DNA of 37,192 nucleotides from Oscillospiraceae bacterium (lineage in GTDB: Bacteria > Bacillota > Clostridia > Oscillospirales > CAG-272), in assembly GCA_015064395.1 (NCBI GenBank), contig SVSH01000020.1:1-37192 (forward strand). Direction: 5' to 3'. The notes under the pieces were generated by a model. The model saw nothing but the letters and a program-made list of their open reading frames with translations. It had not been told where the DNA came from and did no database searches. Position 1 is the first letter of the stretch; each line of letters begins with the position of its first letter. Position numbers and translations under genes: made by a program. Below are positions 1-8,421 of this stretch, piece after piece.

Positions 1-420
1 ATGCCATTTCTTTGTCGTTCCACAAAGAAATGGCGAAAGAAAAGGAACCCAGGCGTTCCCCCTGGGAACCCCCTGGCTTTGCCGCTCTGCAAAGAGGAAG
101 ACGAGAGGTCACATAAAAGACTTTAGTGCTGTGCTTCAAGTCTTGCCACCACGAGCGGCAGGCATAGAAAGCAAAATGTTTTGCCAAAACAAACCCATCT
201 TGGGCGTGCGCTCATGCGCCCAAGATGGAGGAGGCTTGCGAAAGCAAAAACCCCGGCGGCTCTCGAAAAGCCGTCGGGCGGTGGGGTCCCAAGGGGTGTC
301 CCCTTGGTTCCCTTCTTGGCTACTTCTTGGGGAATGCCAAGAAGTAGCATAAACCTCCCGCCGCGCGTTGTGCGGCGGACGAAGGATAGAAAGCTAAATT
401 TCAAACAACTTCTTCTCCCC
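1..420 (-). repeat. Mosaic intergenic repeat, copy A
   Basis: This non-coding stretch shares modules with the gaps at 12655-13290, 26093-26640 and 31400-31795. Its hallmark is a perfect inverted repeat, GCCATTTCTTTGT (3-15) and its complement (22-34), around a 6-base loop. Here it is the reverse complement of copy B, loop included. A second module (about 100-175) contains CGAGAGGTCACAT and CACGAGCGGCAGG, as in copy B. A third (about 190-300) has an AAACCCATCT...AGATGGAGGA hairpin followed by a CCCCG-rich block, as in copy C. Small open frames here have no plausible ribosome binding site or protein-like composition. Confidence 0.7.
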
Positions 421-454
421 ACACAAAAAGGGAGTCGCCTATCGACGACTCCCT
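421..454 (-). terminator. Rho-independent terminator of the lipoprotein gene at 470-3076
   Basis: On the minus strand, 15 bases after the stop codon, there is a 9-bp stem (446-454 with 429-437) around an 8-base loop, followed by TTTTTGTGT. Position and T-run fit a terminator for the lipoprotein gene. Confidence 0.8.
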
Positions 455-469
455 CACTGTATTCAAATC

Positions 470-3076
470 TTAACCCTTGTACTTACCCGTAATACGAGCA
501 AACGAATACAAGATCCAGTTTGCATGCTCCTGGTTTGCCGAGTCGCTCACCGAGCCATCCTTGCGCCAAACCTCGGGATATACGTCGGTGGACTTGTCGT
601 AAACAAAGTTGACCAGATGCTCCAGGCGCTCTACGTCACCCGTCTTCCACAGGTAGAACAGCTCCCAAGCCAGGCCCTTACCAATGACGTGGTTGCCAAT
701 GTAAACGGATCCGCTCTCTGTCGCATTCGGCTCAACGACAACGCCAAGCACGGTATACTTGCCGTATTTTTCCGAACCGACCTTCAGATACGCCTCATAG
801 GTATTCTTCATCAGCTCGGCATCCATCGCATACCAGTCGGCAGCCAGAGGTGCCAGGCTGACAAAGGAGAAGCCCTTGTAGATGTACATACCGTCTTCCG
901 TCGTGCCGGAATAACCCGAGTGATCCAAGCCATTGACTCTCTTACCGATCAGCTCGGTATAGATGGTCTTACCGGCAAAGTCGCAGATAAGGTGCTCGTG
1001 AACAGCCTCGGCCACAGCGTCTGCCGCGTCAGCGAAATAAGTGGACTCCGTGCTGTTGCCGTAAAGCTTAGCAACCTCGCTCATCTTGTGAGCGGCCTCG
1101 GAGGTAAATACGTTGGTGATCAGGTCGTATGCCTTCCAGTAGTCGCCGTGACGGGAGTGCTCATAGCAGGGGTTGTACATCAGACCCGTCGTCGCGTTGA
1201 TGTAGCCATCCGTCTCAAAGAAGTATTGAGAGTAGGCTACCATAAAGGGATAAACGTCACGAATAAATTCGTCGTACTCGTTGCCCGCCTTGTTGGCCTC
1301 CAGGACAAACATAGCAAACGCATTCATCCACATATAGTGTCCGTCGACCTGGATCGACTTGGAGATCGGAACAACGTCCGACGCGCCGACCGTGTAGGAC
1401 AGAAGCATCTGCTGTACGTCACTGCCGAGCAGCGTCTGTGCCATCGAGTTGGGGGCAGCAACGCCAAACCACTTGACGCTTCCCTCCTTGGAGGCACTCA
1501 GACGGATGGAATAATCGTCGCCTGCCTTGGTCGCCTTTACAGGCAAGCAGAACTCGAAGTAGTAGGAGTTTGCCACGTCGTTTAGCATGGAAACGGGCAT
1601 GGTCTGCTCGTCTACGAGCACATCGCCCTTGTAGAGAGAAACGGTGAAGGTATCATCTGCACCCGCCGTACCGGTAGCCGCCAAATAGAGGGCTGCCGAG
1701 GTTATGTACTCGTTGTTCAAGGCGGTGGGCAGATTCTGGGTCGCGACCACCTTGCCGCCTACCGTCAGGCTTGCCGCCGTCTTGCTGCCCGAATACTCGG
1801 GATAGATCTCCATCTTGTAGCGCTCACCGCCGGCGGGAGACTTGGTGACGTTCCAGGCGACGCGGCCGCTCTCGGCCCATACGGTCAGAGTATAATTCTC
1901 ACCCTCGGTGACCGTCACGCCAAAGTCCAGCGTGACCGTGCCCGTTTTAGCGGCGGCACTGACGCGCTTGATCTCCTTGCCCGAAGCATCCATCAGCTTA
2001 CCGTAGACCGTGGTCTCCTCAGAGCACTCGAGGCTGATGTCAACGGTATCGATGCGATCACCGGGAGCAATAAACTGCTGAGAATCTGCATTTTCTTCGC
2101 CCACGATGGAGACATCCGTGCGGATATCGTAGCCCAGGGAGTGAGCCTCTTTCATCCAACCGCCAAAGGTTTTGACATCGTAGTTGTAAGCGCCGCCGCC
2201 GCCGGATTTACCGTTGGCGACCACCCTGTTGTCAGCATCCACTGCTGCAACGGTAAAATAGTAGGTCTGTCCGGGAGTAACCTTTACGGGTTCCTCAAAG
2301 GTGAACTTGGTCCACTTGCTGGATCTGTCAAGCTTGGAAATATCCAGCTCAACCGTGCCCAGCGAATCGTCGCCCTTGTCCGTACCCAGCATCAGCTTCA
2401 GCTTACCGTTGTGAGCACCGATCTCCAGCGCAACGGTGATGTCGCTGATGGTATCAAAGGGAACGGTGAATTCCTGTGCCGCCTGGTTATTGGGCAGCAT
2501 GATCAGGTACAGACCGGCAGAGTTATCCAACTGAGCAACCGACTGCGAGGTCGAACCCGAGCCGGGCTTGAAAATTTCCTTTTCGCCCACGATATAGTCA
2601 AAGAGTCTATCGTCGTTGAGCGGATTCATAATATGCAGAGCATAGTCAGCGCCATAGGCCTTGTGATAAGCGGCCATGTACTGAAGGATGCGCTTTGCCG
2701 CATTCAGGTCACCCTGGGCGACGTGCGCCATGATCTGAATAGAAGCATCACGAACGAACATACCGTTGTATGCGCCCGTCAGCGAGGTCTGTGCGTAGCC
2801 GTCCTGCATCAAGCGGTCCAGCATGGTCTGATAAGTGGCGTCGTAAAGACTATTGCCCTTATCGGTCAGATTTACGTATCCGTCTTTCGTCATAAAGCCT
2901 TCCTCCTCTTCACCGGGATCTGTTCCGTCTCCGGGGGTCGTTCCGTCGCCGGGCGTCTGCTCGTCGCCGCCTTCATCGGGAGGCGTGGGATCCTGACAGC
3001 CGCTCAAAAGGAGCGAGAAGGTCAGCACCAGGCACAACAGCGCGATCCAAAGATTACGATGCATCAATTGTTTCAT
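470..3076 (-). CDS. Lipoprotein with a split (alpha/alpha)6 glycosidase-like domain
   Basis: Predicted surface lipoprotein of 868 residues, probably acting on carbohydrate outside the cell; substrate unknown. The signal peptide ends in a lipobox, LLLSGC, with lipidated Cys27. A Pro/Gly/acidic linker (about 28-60) follows. Residues about 62-160 resemble the first helices of an (alpha/alpha)6 toroid glycosidase, including the segment YNGMFVRDASIQIMAH. Roughly residues 175-555 are beta-rich and look like two or three inserted jelly-roll or Ig-like domains. The helical toroid resumes at QVDGHYMWMNAFAMFV and runs to the C-terminus. AAGGAGA lies upstream of ATG 3076. The gene has its own promoter (3125-3153) and terminator (421-454), so it is probably monocistronic. 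I cannot assign a GH family; the fold call is inference from motif character. Confidence 0.75.
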   Translation of the reverse strand: MKQLMHRNLWIALLCLVLTFSLLLSGCQDPTPPDEGGDEQTPGDGTTPGDGTDPGEEEEGFMTKDGYVNLTDKGNSLYDATYQTMLDRLMQDGYAQTSLTGAYNGMFVRDASIQIMAHVAQGDLNAAKRILQYMAAYHKAYGADYALHIMNPLNDDRLFDYIVGEKEIFKPGSGSTSQSVAQLDNSAGLYLIMLPNNQAAQEFTVPFDTISDITVALEIGAHNGKLKLMLGTDKGDDSLGTVELDISKLDRSSKWTKFTFEEPVKVTPGQTYYFTVAAVDADNRVVANGKSGGGGAYNYDVKTFGGWMKEAHSLGYDIRTDVSIVGEENADSQQFIAPGDRIDTVDISLECSEETTVYGKLMDASGKEIKRVSAAAKTGTVTLDFGVTVTEGENYTLTVWAESGRVAWNVTKSPAGGERYKMEIYPEYSGSKTAASLTVGGKVVATQNLPTALNNEYITSAALYLAATGTAGADDTFTVSLYKGDVLVDEQTMPVSMLNDVANSYYFEFCLPVKATKAGDDYSIRLSASKEGSVKWFGVAAPNSMAQTLLGSDVQQMLLSYTVGASDVVPISKSIQVDGHYMWMNAFAMFVLEANKAGNEYDEFIRDVYPFMVAYSQYFFETDGYINATTGLMYNPCYEHSRHGDYWKAYDLITNVFTSEAAHKMSEVAKLYGNSTESTYFADAADAVAEAVHEHLICDFAGKTIYTELIGKRVNGLDHSGYSGTTEDGMYIYKGFSFVSLAPLAADWYAMDAELMKNTYEAYLKVGSEKYGKYTVLGVVVEPNATESGSVYIGNHVIGKGLAWELFYLWKTGDVERLEHLVNFVYDKSTDVYPEVWRKDGSVSDSANQEHANWILYSFARITGKYKG

Positions 3077-3124
3077 GTTTACAATCTCCTTACATTTTGT
3101 TTTACAGGAAATCCTTGTGATTTT

Positions 3125-3153
3125 AGTATATCACGATACCCTTACATTGTCAA
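3125..3153 (-). promoter_or_regulatory. Sigma-A promoter for the lipoprotein gene
   Basis: On the minus strand, TTGACA (3148-3153) is followed by 17 bases and TATACT (3125-3130), with an extended -10 (TGATATACT). It lies about 50 bases upstream of the ATG at 3076. Confidence 0.8.
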
Positions 3154-3217
3154 TGTCAATCTTGTGGTATTTTTGTACGATCTTGCGCTCATAGCTCCCC
3201 AATGAGGCTTTTTCCTT

Positions 3218-4621
3218 TTACATTTTTGCGTTTTGCTCCCCAACGAGCCTTCTTGCCCAGTTGATCTTGCCGAGCAGGACAAAGCCAAAGATGCATTTGA
3301 CGATCTCCACGCTCTGGCCCGCGATAAACAGCCAATGGATATTCATATCGGTAAAGCGGGACAGCACCAGGACGAGCGGCGCCACCAGAACCCACATATA
3401 CACGCTGTCAAACAAGAGGGTCACGGCCACGCGACCGCCCGAGCGCAAGGTAAAGTAGGCCGCGTGGGCATAGGCACCAAACGGGAGGAGGACCGCAGAG
3501 ACAAGGATCATAAAGGTCGCAAGCGAGCGCACCTCCTGCCCTACGTTATAAAACCTTGGGAACAACACCGAGGTGACTACCAGCAGCAGTGCCATCAGGC
3601 AGGCGCAGAAAATGGAAAACGCCATCATCTTGCGAGCGCTGTCCCGCGCCTTTTCCAGCTTGCCCGCCCCCAGCTCATTGCCCACGACGATGGCAATGGA
3701 CGCGCCCAGTGCAAGATATACCACGCTGAATAAATTGACGATGGTGGTGCTGATGTTCTGCGCCGCCACCACGTCAAGGCCGCGGGTGGAATAGCATTGG
3801 TTGCGGAAGGTCATGGCCGCCGCCCAGAAGAATTCGTTGAGCATCAAGGGCAGCCCCTTGACGGTAATACGGCCAAACAGCACAGGCGGTAAATACAGCG
3901 AGTGCAACGCCCCCTCCAGATAGGGACAGCGCTGCTTGTGGGTGTACCCCCACCAAAGCAGAATGCCCAGCTCAACGCCGCGCGAGACGACAGTGGCGAT
4001 GGCCGCGCCCGTCACGCCCAGGGCCGGCAGACCGAACAGGCCGAAGATCAAAATGCAGTTCAGGACGAAATTGGTAAACACCGCCGCCGCGCTTGCCACC
4101 ATAGGGACGACCGTCTCGCCTGTCTCCCGCATGGTGGAGGCATATGCCTGGGCGATGGTATACGGGATCAGGCCCGCCAGCATCACGAGTAGGTAATTTT
4201 GTCCGTAGGCCAGCGTCAGCTCCAGATCCCCCTCGACGCTTCCCGAATGTAAAAACATACGGATCATAGGCTCGGAAAGCAGTGCAAAGACCAAAACGCT
4301 CAACACACCGACCAATGCATTGATGATAAACTTGAATCGGAAGGTATACCGCACGCCCTCCACGTCGCCCGAGCCGTGATACTGCGCGGTAAAAATGCCC
4401 GCCGCAGACACCGCGCCGAATACCAAAAGATTAAATACAAAGATGAATTGGTTGACGATGGATACGCCCGACATGGCCTCGGTAGAGATAGAACCTACCA
4501 TGACGTTGTCCAGCAGGTTGACCAGGTTGGTGATTCCGTTTTGTATCATCATTGGGACGGCAACGCCCAGCACCACGCGGTAAAAGGCGCGGTCGCCAAT
4601 ATATTTTTTCAGAAAAGACAT
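3218..4621 (-). CDS. MATE family multidrug/metabolite exporter
   Basis: A 467-residue polytopic membrane protein of the multidrug and toxic compound extrusion (MATE) family, the usual length. These cation-coupled antiporters have two six-helix bundles. The N-terminal bundle begins with the typical VVLGVAVPMMIQNGITNLVNLLDNxMVG pattern, and the second half restarts near residue 240 with VKGLPLMLNEFFWAA. AGGAGAT lies upstream of ATG 4621, and a probable promoter sits at 4656-4684. It is separated from the downstream lipoprotein gene by about 140 bases containing that gene's own promoter. The substrate cannot be read from the sequence. Confidence 0.93.
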   Translation of the reverse strand: MSFLKKYIGDRAFYRVVLGVAVPMMIQNGITNLVNLLDNVMVGSISTEAMSGVSIVNQFIFVFNLLVFGAVSAAGIFTAQYHGSGDVEGVRYTFRFKFIINALVGVLSVLVFALLSEPMIRMFLHSGSVEGDLELTLAYGQNYLLVMLAGLIPYTIAQAYASTMRETGETVVPMVASAAAVFTNFVLNCILIFGLFGLPALGVTGAAIATVVSRGVELGILLWWGYTHKQRCPYLEGALHSLYLPPVLFGRITVKGLPLMLNEFFWAAAMTFRNQCYSTRGLDVVAAQNISTTIVNLFSVVYLALGASIAIVVGNELGAGKLEKARDSARKMMAFSIFCACLMALLLVVTSVLFPRFYNVGQEVRSLATFMILVSAVLLPFGAYAHAAYFTLRSGGRVAVTLLFDSVYMWVLVAPLVLVLSRFTDMNIHWLFIAGQSVEIVKCIFGFVLLGKINWARRLVGEQNAKM

Positions 4622-4655
4622 ACGATCTCCTTCGCTGACGGTTGATTCTCGGAAT

Positions 4656-4684
4656 ATTGTACCATATGCAGATCAAAAAAGCAA
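4656..4684 (-). promoter_or_regulatory. Probable sigma-A promoter for the MATE gene
   Basis: On the minus strand, TTGCTT (4679-4684) is followed by 17 bases and TACAAT (4656-4661), 35 bases upstream of the start codon. The -35 match is only moderate. Confidence 0.5.
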
Positions 4685-4720
4685 GGCTGTTTTGTTGCAA
4701 ACGAAGCCAAGCCGCAAGGC

Positions 4721-4768
4721 AAAAAAGAAAGCCCCCACCGCGGCACGGTGGTGTCACGGCGAGGGCTT
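4721..4768 (-). terminator. Terminator of the spore protein gene
   Basis: On the minus strand after the stop at 4792: outer stem AAGCCC (4763-4768) with GGGCTT (4729-4734), inner stem CCACCG with CGGTGG, then a T-rich run (TTTCTTTTTT). Confidence 0.75.
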
Positions 4769-4791
4769 GCTTACCTGTCAGATACGGTCAA

Positions 4792-4986
4792 TTACTTCTT
4801 GAGCGAGTTCTCGTAGGACTCGATCATCTTCTTGACCATCTGACCACCGATGGAACCGGCCTGGCGGGAGGTCAAATCACCGTTGTAACCCTGAGACAGG
4901 TTAACGCCAACCTCGCTTGCAGCCTCCATCTTGAATCTTTCCATTGCTTCCTTTGCTTCAGGAACCAGCGTCTTATTGCTTGCCAT
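4792..4986 (-). CDS. Small acid-soluble spore protein, alpha/beta type
   Basis: A 64-residue protein that coats and protects DNA in dormant endospores. The sequence beginning MASNKTLVPEAKEAMERFK has the typical alpha/beta SASP layout. It includes the germination protease (GPR) cleavage region around residues 20-27 (MEAASEVG; many members have EIASE or EFASE) and the highly conserved DNA-binding part LTSRQAGSIGGQMVKKMIE. The start at 4986 is fixed by AAAGGATG just upstream and by family length. A longer open frame (to 5148) has no family-like residues. The gene stands alone with its own terminator. It is the best evidence that the organism comes from an endospore-forming lineage. I could not find a convincing sigma-G promoter. 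Confidence 0.95.
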   Translation of the reverse strand: MASNKTLVPEAKEAMERFKMEAASEVGVNLSQGYNGDLTSRQAGSIGGQMVKKMIESYENSLKK

Positions 4987-5270
4987 AATACATCCTTTCC
5001 GCGCTTGCGCGCGACCGCATGATGCGGCTTGATCGTGTTTTACAAATCTATCTTCTCGAGCCGACAGCCTATAGCATCGCCGCCACGCAGCGCGCCTGCA
5101 CCGGCTCAAGTGACCTCGACGCGACCATCGCCCGCCTATCATTCTCACTTTGCCGCAGCATTCTCTCGACTCTGCTACTATTGTGCGCGAAAATTCGCCA
5201 TGTATAATAGGAAGTTTGTGTTAGATTTTTTTACAAGACTTGACCAAGCGGAAGTATCGTTGGCCAAACA
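4987..5270. other. Intergenic gap without a supported gene
   Basis: Apart from a short CCGCAT/ATGCGG hairpin near 5017-5029, I see nothing certain. It must hold the promoter of the spore protein gene. A TATAAT at 5203-5208 on the plus strand, with a weak TTGTGC upstream, has no gene after it. Confidence 0.4.
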
Positions 5271-5305
5271 ACGAACAGCCCGCAGCATTGCCGCGGGCTG
5301 TTCGT
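5271..5305 (-). terminator. Hairpin ending the SipW/TasA-like operon
   Basis: A perfect 13-bp stem (5271-5283 with 5293-5305) around a 9-base loop, 10 bases after the stop codon of the last operon gene. The minus-strand T-run after it (TGTTTGG) is weak, so termination may be partial or bidirectional. Confidence 0.65.
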
Positions 5306-5315
5306 CATGATTTAT

Positions 5316-6845
5316 TTATGGTTGACTATTCTCTTTACTCAGCGCCTCCATTTGGCGAAGGGCCATATCCACCGCAGAATAGAGCTTTCGTATTGCGGGG
5401 ATCAATTGCGCTCTCGTCATGTTGGCATTGACTATAGGATTACCGTTTGTATCCACGGTGTAATAGTGCCTAGCAGCGGCATAAGCCTCTTCCACTACGG
5501 TAATACCGGTGCCCGCATACTCTTTGCTATCAATAATTCTTTTTGCGTGAGTGAGCAGCGTCTGCAACGTTTGGGTTGCGGCGGCGTCTGTCGCCATCAC
5601 AATCGTTTCAATATTGACATCATTTGCAATGGTATAGGAATATGCGCCAAGTGAATAATTAACGTTTCCTACGGTGTAGTTATAGCTGGCTACGATGTCG
5701 TGACGCGCGGCATCCGCTCTCCAGTTGTCCGTAACGAAGGAGCCTGTTCCATTGCCGCCGTCGTAGGTTACAACGTTTGCTTCGCCCGCGTAGGTATCTC
5801 CAACGCGATACCAGTCACCGACAACATTTCCATTTTCATCTCGATCGCAGGTGAAGACCACCGCATAAACCGGCACATAGCTTCCGGCAGATGTCAACGG
5901 GTCAATGGTAAGGTAAAGGGTCATTTCACAGCCATAGCCTCTGAACACACCGCCATTGCTTTCATTTTCAGCAACATAATCGTCGCCCGTCATCGTATTG
6001 CCGTCCAGGTTTTCGTGCTTAATCAGAACCGTGGCATCCTTGTCCTCCGTTCCAACCGTGATCTGTAGCTGACCGGCAAACAGGGTGTTCACCGCCATAG
6101 AGTCGGCGCTCGACGAGCCTGTTACGTTTCCGATATAGTTAGACGTCCATTCTTGCCGTCCGTCAAATTTGTTATCAAGTGCATCTATGAGCTGCGTGTA
6201 CGTCGACGACGTATTCAAAATATCCAGGAACTTTGTCTCAACAACCGCAAGTGCCTCGGCCTCGCCCTCAACGTTAATACCGAATTGAAAATTGATCAGC
6301 GTTCGCCAGTCGGTATTTGCATCCATGCCCGAGCCGATCGTGTAAGTGGCCTCAAAGGTGAGCGTTTGGCCGGGACCAACGATCCTTCCCTCGGGGAATG
6401 AGACATCAACCCCTATTCTTTTTGTCGTGCTTCCCGTATTGTTAATGTACTCGTAGGTTTTTCTGTTATTCCATCTACCCTCTTCGTATGTACCGTTTCC
6501 GTTATATCCGGTCAGATTAAGCTGGTAATACAAATCGCGGTAAGAATAAGTCAGTCTTGTATTGTTAAGTACCGTTATCTCATAGGTTACCGTCCCGGCA
6601 CCACCGTTTTTTCTGTTAATAAGAGAATCTACTGTCGTAGTATATTCCAAATAACTCACTACGTTTTCGTCAACGGCCGACTCCCCTTGGGTTTCGACCT
6701 TGATAATGAACAATCCTTCGGGAATATCCACCTCAGCGGTACCGGTCACACGCAACGTATCCGTCAGCGCTGCATATCCAACGCCAAGGAATAAAAACAT
6801 GAAGGAGAGCCCGATACAAAGGCTTGTCTTCATCCAAGTCTTCAT
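5316..6845 (-). CDS. Large secreted protein with a SipW-type (TasA-like) signal
   Basis: Predicted 509-residue exported protein, last gene of the four-gene SipW operon. The N-terminus has a hydrophobic stretch followed by GVGYAALTDTLRVTGTAEV. Almost the same motif occurs in the small first gene of the operon and is typical of TasA/camelysin-like proteins cut by SipW-type peptidases. The rest is rich in Thr, Asn, Gly and Tyr in beta-like segments, with a helical tail (about 430-509). I see no lipobox, LPXTG or C-terminal membrane anchor. ATG 6845 is preferred over an upstream GTG at 6869 because AAAGGAGA lies 8 bases before it. It may be a major fibre or matrix subunit or an accessory protein; no catalytic motif is visible. 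Confidence 0.8.
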   Translation of the reverse strand: MKTWMKTSLCIGLSFMFLFLGVGYAALTDTLRVTGTAEVDIPEGLFIIKVETQGESAVDENVVSYLEYTTTVDSLINRKNGGAGTVTYEITVLNNTRLTYSYRDLYYQLNLTGYNGNGTYEEGRWNNRKTYEYINNTGSTTKRIGVDVSFPEGRIVGPGQTLTFEATYTIGSGMDANTDWRTLINFQFGINVEGEAEALAVVETKFLDILNTSSTYTQLIDALDNKFDGRQEWTSNYIGNVTGSSSADSMAVNTLFAGQLQITVGTEDKDATVLIKHENLDGNTMTGDDYVAENESNGGVFRGYGCEMTLYLTIDPLTSAGSYVPVYAVVFTCDRDENGNVVGDWYRVGDTYAGEANVVTYDGGNGTGSFVTDNWRADAARHDIVASYNYTVGNVNYSLGAYSYTIANDVNIETIVMATDAAATQTLQTLLTHAKRIIDSKEYAGTGITVVEEAYAAARHYYTVDTNGNPIVNANMTRAQLIPAIRKLYSAVDMALRQMEALSKENSQP

Positions 6846-6875
6846 AAGCGCTCTCCTTTCTTTTGTCACTGGTAA

Positions 6876-8393
6876 TTATTCATCTGTTTCTTGGGCGCCG
6901 GCGCTCAGAGCTTGCTCTGTTTTGCGCTTGATAACGCCGATTATTTTTTTGAGCGGATGATGAATGTGTTCCGGGGTAACTCGGTGATTGGCATGCGCGA
7001 CGGCCGCCTTTCTGACGACCTCTCTGTCGCGCGCCGCGTCTCTGGTAGGTACCAGAACCATGTCGCCCTCATGAAGCTGTTCGTTGCTGGGGTCATAGCG
7101 ATAGACCTTGTTTTTGTTGGTTCTTTCCGGCCAAACAACGCCAATAACTTCAATGCCGGGCTCCTCGGGCGCGGCCTCGAACTCTTCATCGTCATCGTCA
7201 ACATAGTCAATCTCGGAGAGAACAACGTCAGGCTGAGCCAATGCCTCTTCAATATCCTCTTGAGCAACACTGTCATCGAGAATGACAGGCTCTTCCACGA
7301 CGGTCGTCGTATAGAGCTGGTCGTAATTATCAACCTTGATCTCGTATACGTAAAGAATTTTGGTGTTCGTGGGGATAAGGAAGCGCGTCATGGTCTCCTC
7401 GCGGTTCTCCGTTGCGAGAATGGGAGACTGAATGGTATCGCGAATACCCAGCATCTCGGTAAAGGTTTTGATCGAAACCGTCTGGTACCCTTCATCATTG
7501 AACTCGCCATCCATACGCTGAATGTAGGAGCTATAGGCATTCAAGATCTTGCGAACCTTGGCAGAATAGGTAACGTCCTCATTCTTGGTAATGTACAGGA
7601 ACGCAATCAGCAGCAGTGCCAGCAAGAAGGTCAGCGCGGAGGATGCAATACCAACCGTCAGGAAAATGCCCTGACTCTCAGCGCCCGAATAAGCAAGCAC
7701 CTTGCTCTCGCTCTCGGGAACGCTGGAGGTGATCTCCATGCCGAAGGTATCCTCAACCAAAGGAATATTCAAGGAGGTGAAATATCTGTTCTCGTTGCTC
7801 TGCTGGAAGTTATCCGAGGAGCTGAGAACCTCGATATCAAGCGTGACAATCAGCGTACACGAAGCGTTTTTCAAGAAATAGGTTTCTACAAAATCGCCGG
7901 CGATCTGATTATACTTGTTGTAATCAATGGAAACACTCTCGTTGACCTCAACGCTGTTTGATCTTCTGGCGGAGGCATTGGTCAGCGGGACCAAATTTTC
8001 CGTTACCGTTCTGTAGGGCTTGCCCGAATCCTTATCCGCGATCAAAAGCGTAGCATCGATCTTATACTTGTACTCAAACCCGACACCGACGGTGTCCATG
8101 TTCAATTTGTAAGTAAAATCAGCTACGATGCCATTGACCAGCGAGGAGATGTATTCCTGATCCTTACCGATCCATTCCTCCTCAAAGAATTCGTTTTCCA
8201 GATACTGAACCTTGTAATCGATCTTACTGCACTCGGTGTATTCGATATAATACGTGCGGTTCATTCTGTCGTAGATCAAAAATGATCCAAGAGCTATCGC
8301 TGCAACGATCACAATGGCAACGATCTGAATGATCGACCATCTTTTTCTGTTGCGCTTATATTCCTTCCGTCGTTTGATTTCAAGCTCGGACAT
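6876..8393 (-). CDS. DUF5305-like membrane protein with an added C-terminal domain
   Basis: A 505-residue membrane protein encoded between the SipW-type peptidase and the large substrate. A basic N-terminus leads to TM1 (about 19-41), an extracytoplasmic beta-rich domain (about 45-240), TM2 (about 244-268) and a long cytoplasmic part. From memory this layout and the context match DUF5305 proteins, which accompany SipW peptidases; their function is not established. The cytoplasmic part ends, after an acidic stretch (DYVDDDDEEFE), in a small domain IEVIGVVWPE...GDMVLVPTRD...HPLKKIIGV. I think similar domains occur in other clostridial proteins; its role is unknown to me. AAAGGAGA precedes ATG 8393. 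The gap to the peptidase gene is 28 bases, so the genes are cotranscribed. It may scaffold or regulate export of the TasA-like proteins. Confidence 0.7.
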   Translation of the reverse strand: MSELEIKRRKEYKRNRKRWSIIQIVAIVIVAAIALGSFLIYDRMNRTYYIEYTECSKIDYKVQYLENEFFEEEWIGKDQEYISSLVNGIVADFTYKLNMDTVGVGFEYKYKIDATLLIADKDSGKPYRTVTENLVPLTNASARRSNSVEVNESVSIDYNKYNQIAGDFVETYFLKNASCTLIVTLDIEVLSSSDNFQQSNENRYFTSLNIPLVEDTFGMEITSSVPESESKVLAYSGAESQGIFLTVGIASSALTFLLALLLIAFLYITKNEDVTYSAKVRKILNAYSSYIQRMDGEFNDEGYQTVSIKTFTEMLGIRDTIQSPILATENREETMTRFLIPTNTKILYVYEIKVDNYDQLYTTTVVEEPVILDDSVAQEDIEEALAQPDVVLSEIDYVDDDDEEFEAAPEEPGIEVIGVVWPERTNKNKVYRYDPSNEQLHEGDMVLVPTRDAARDREVVRKAAVAHANHRVTPEHIHHPLKKIIGVIKRKTEQALSAGAQETDE

Positions 8394-8421
8394 ATAGCTC
8401 TCCTTTCTCCAATGATTGTAA

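Noticed and set aside
524-3205. Two long plus-strand frames (524-1585, 2141-3205)
   Set aside because: They lie opposite the lipoprotein gene, have no ribosome binding site, and read like reverse-strand shadows.
4987-5200. Sigma-G promoter for the spore protein gene
   Set aside because: A GAATG and an AATGATA occur on the minus strand near 5137-5163, but the spacing is shorter than I would expect and the match is incomplete.
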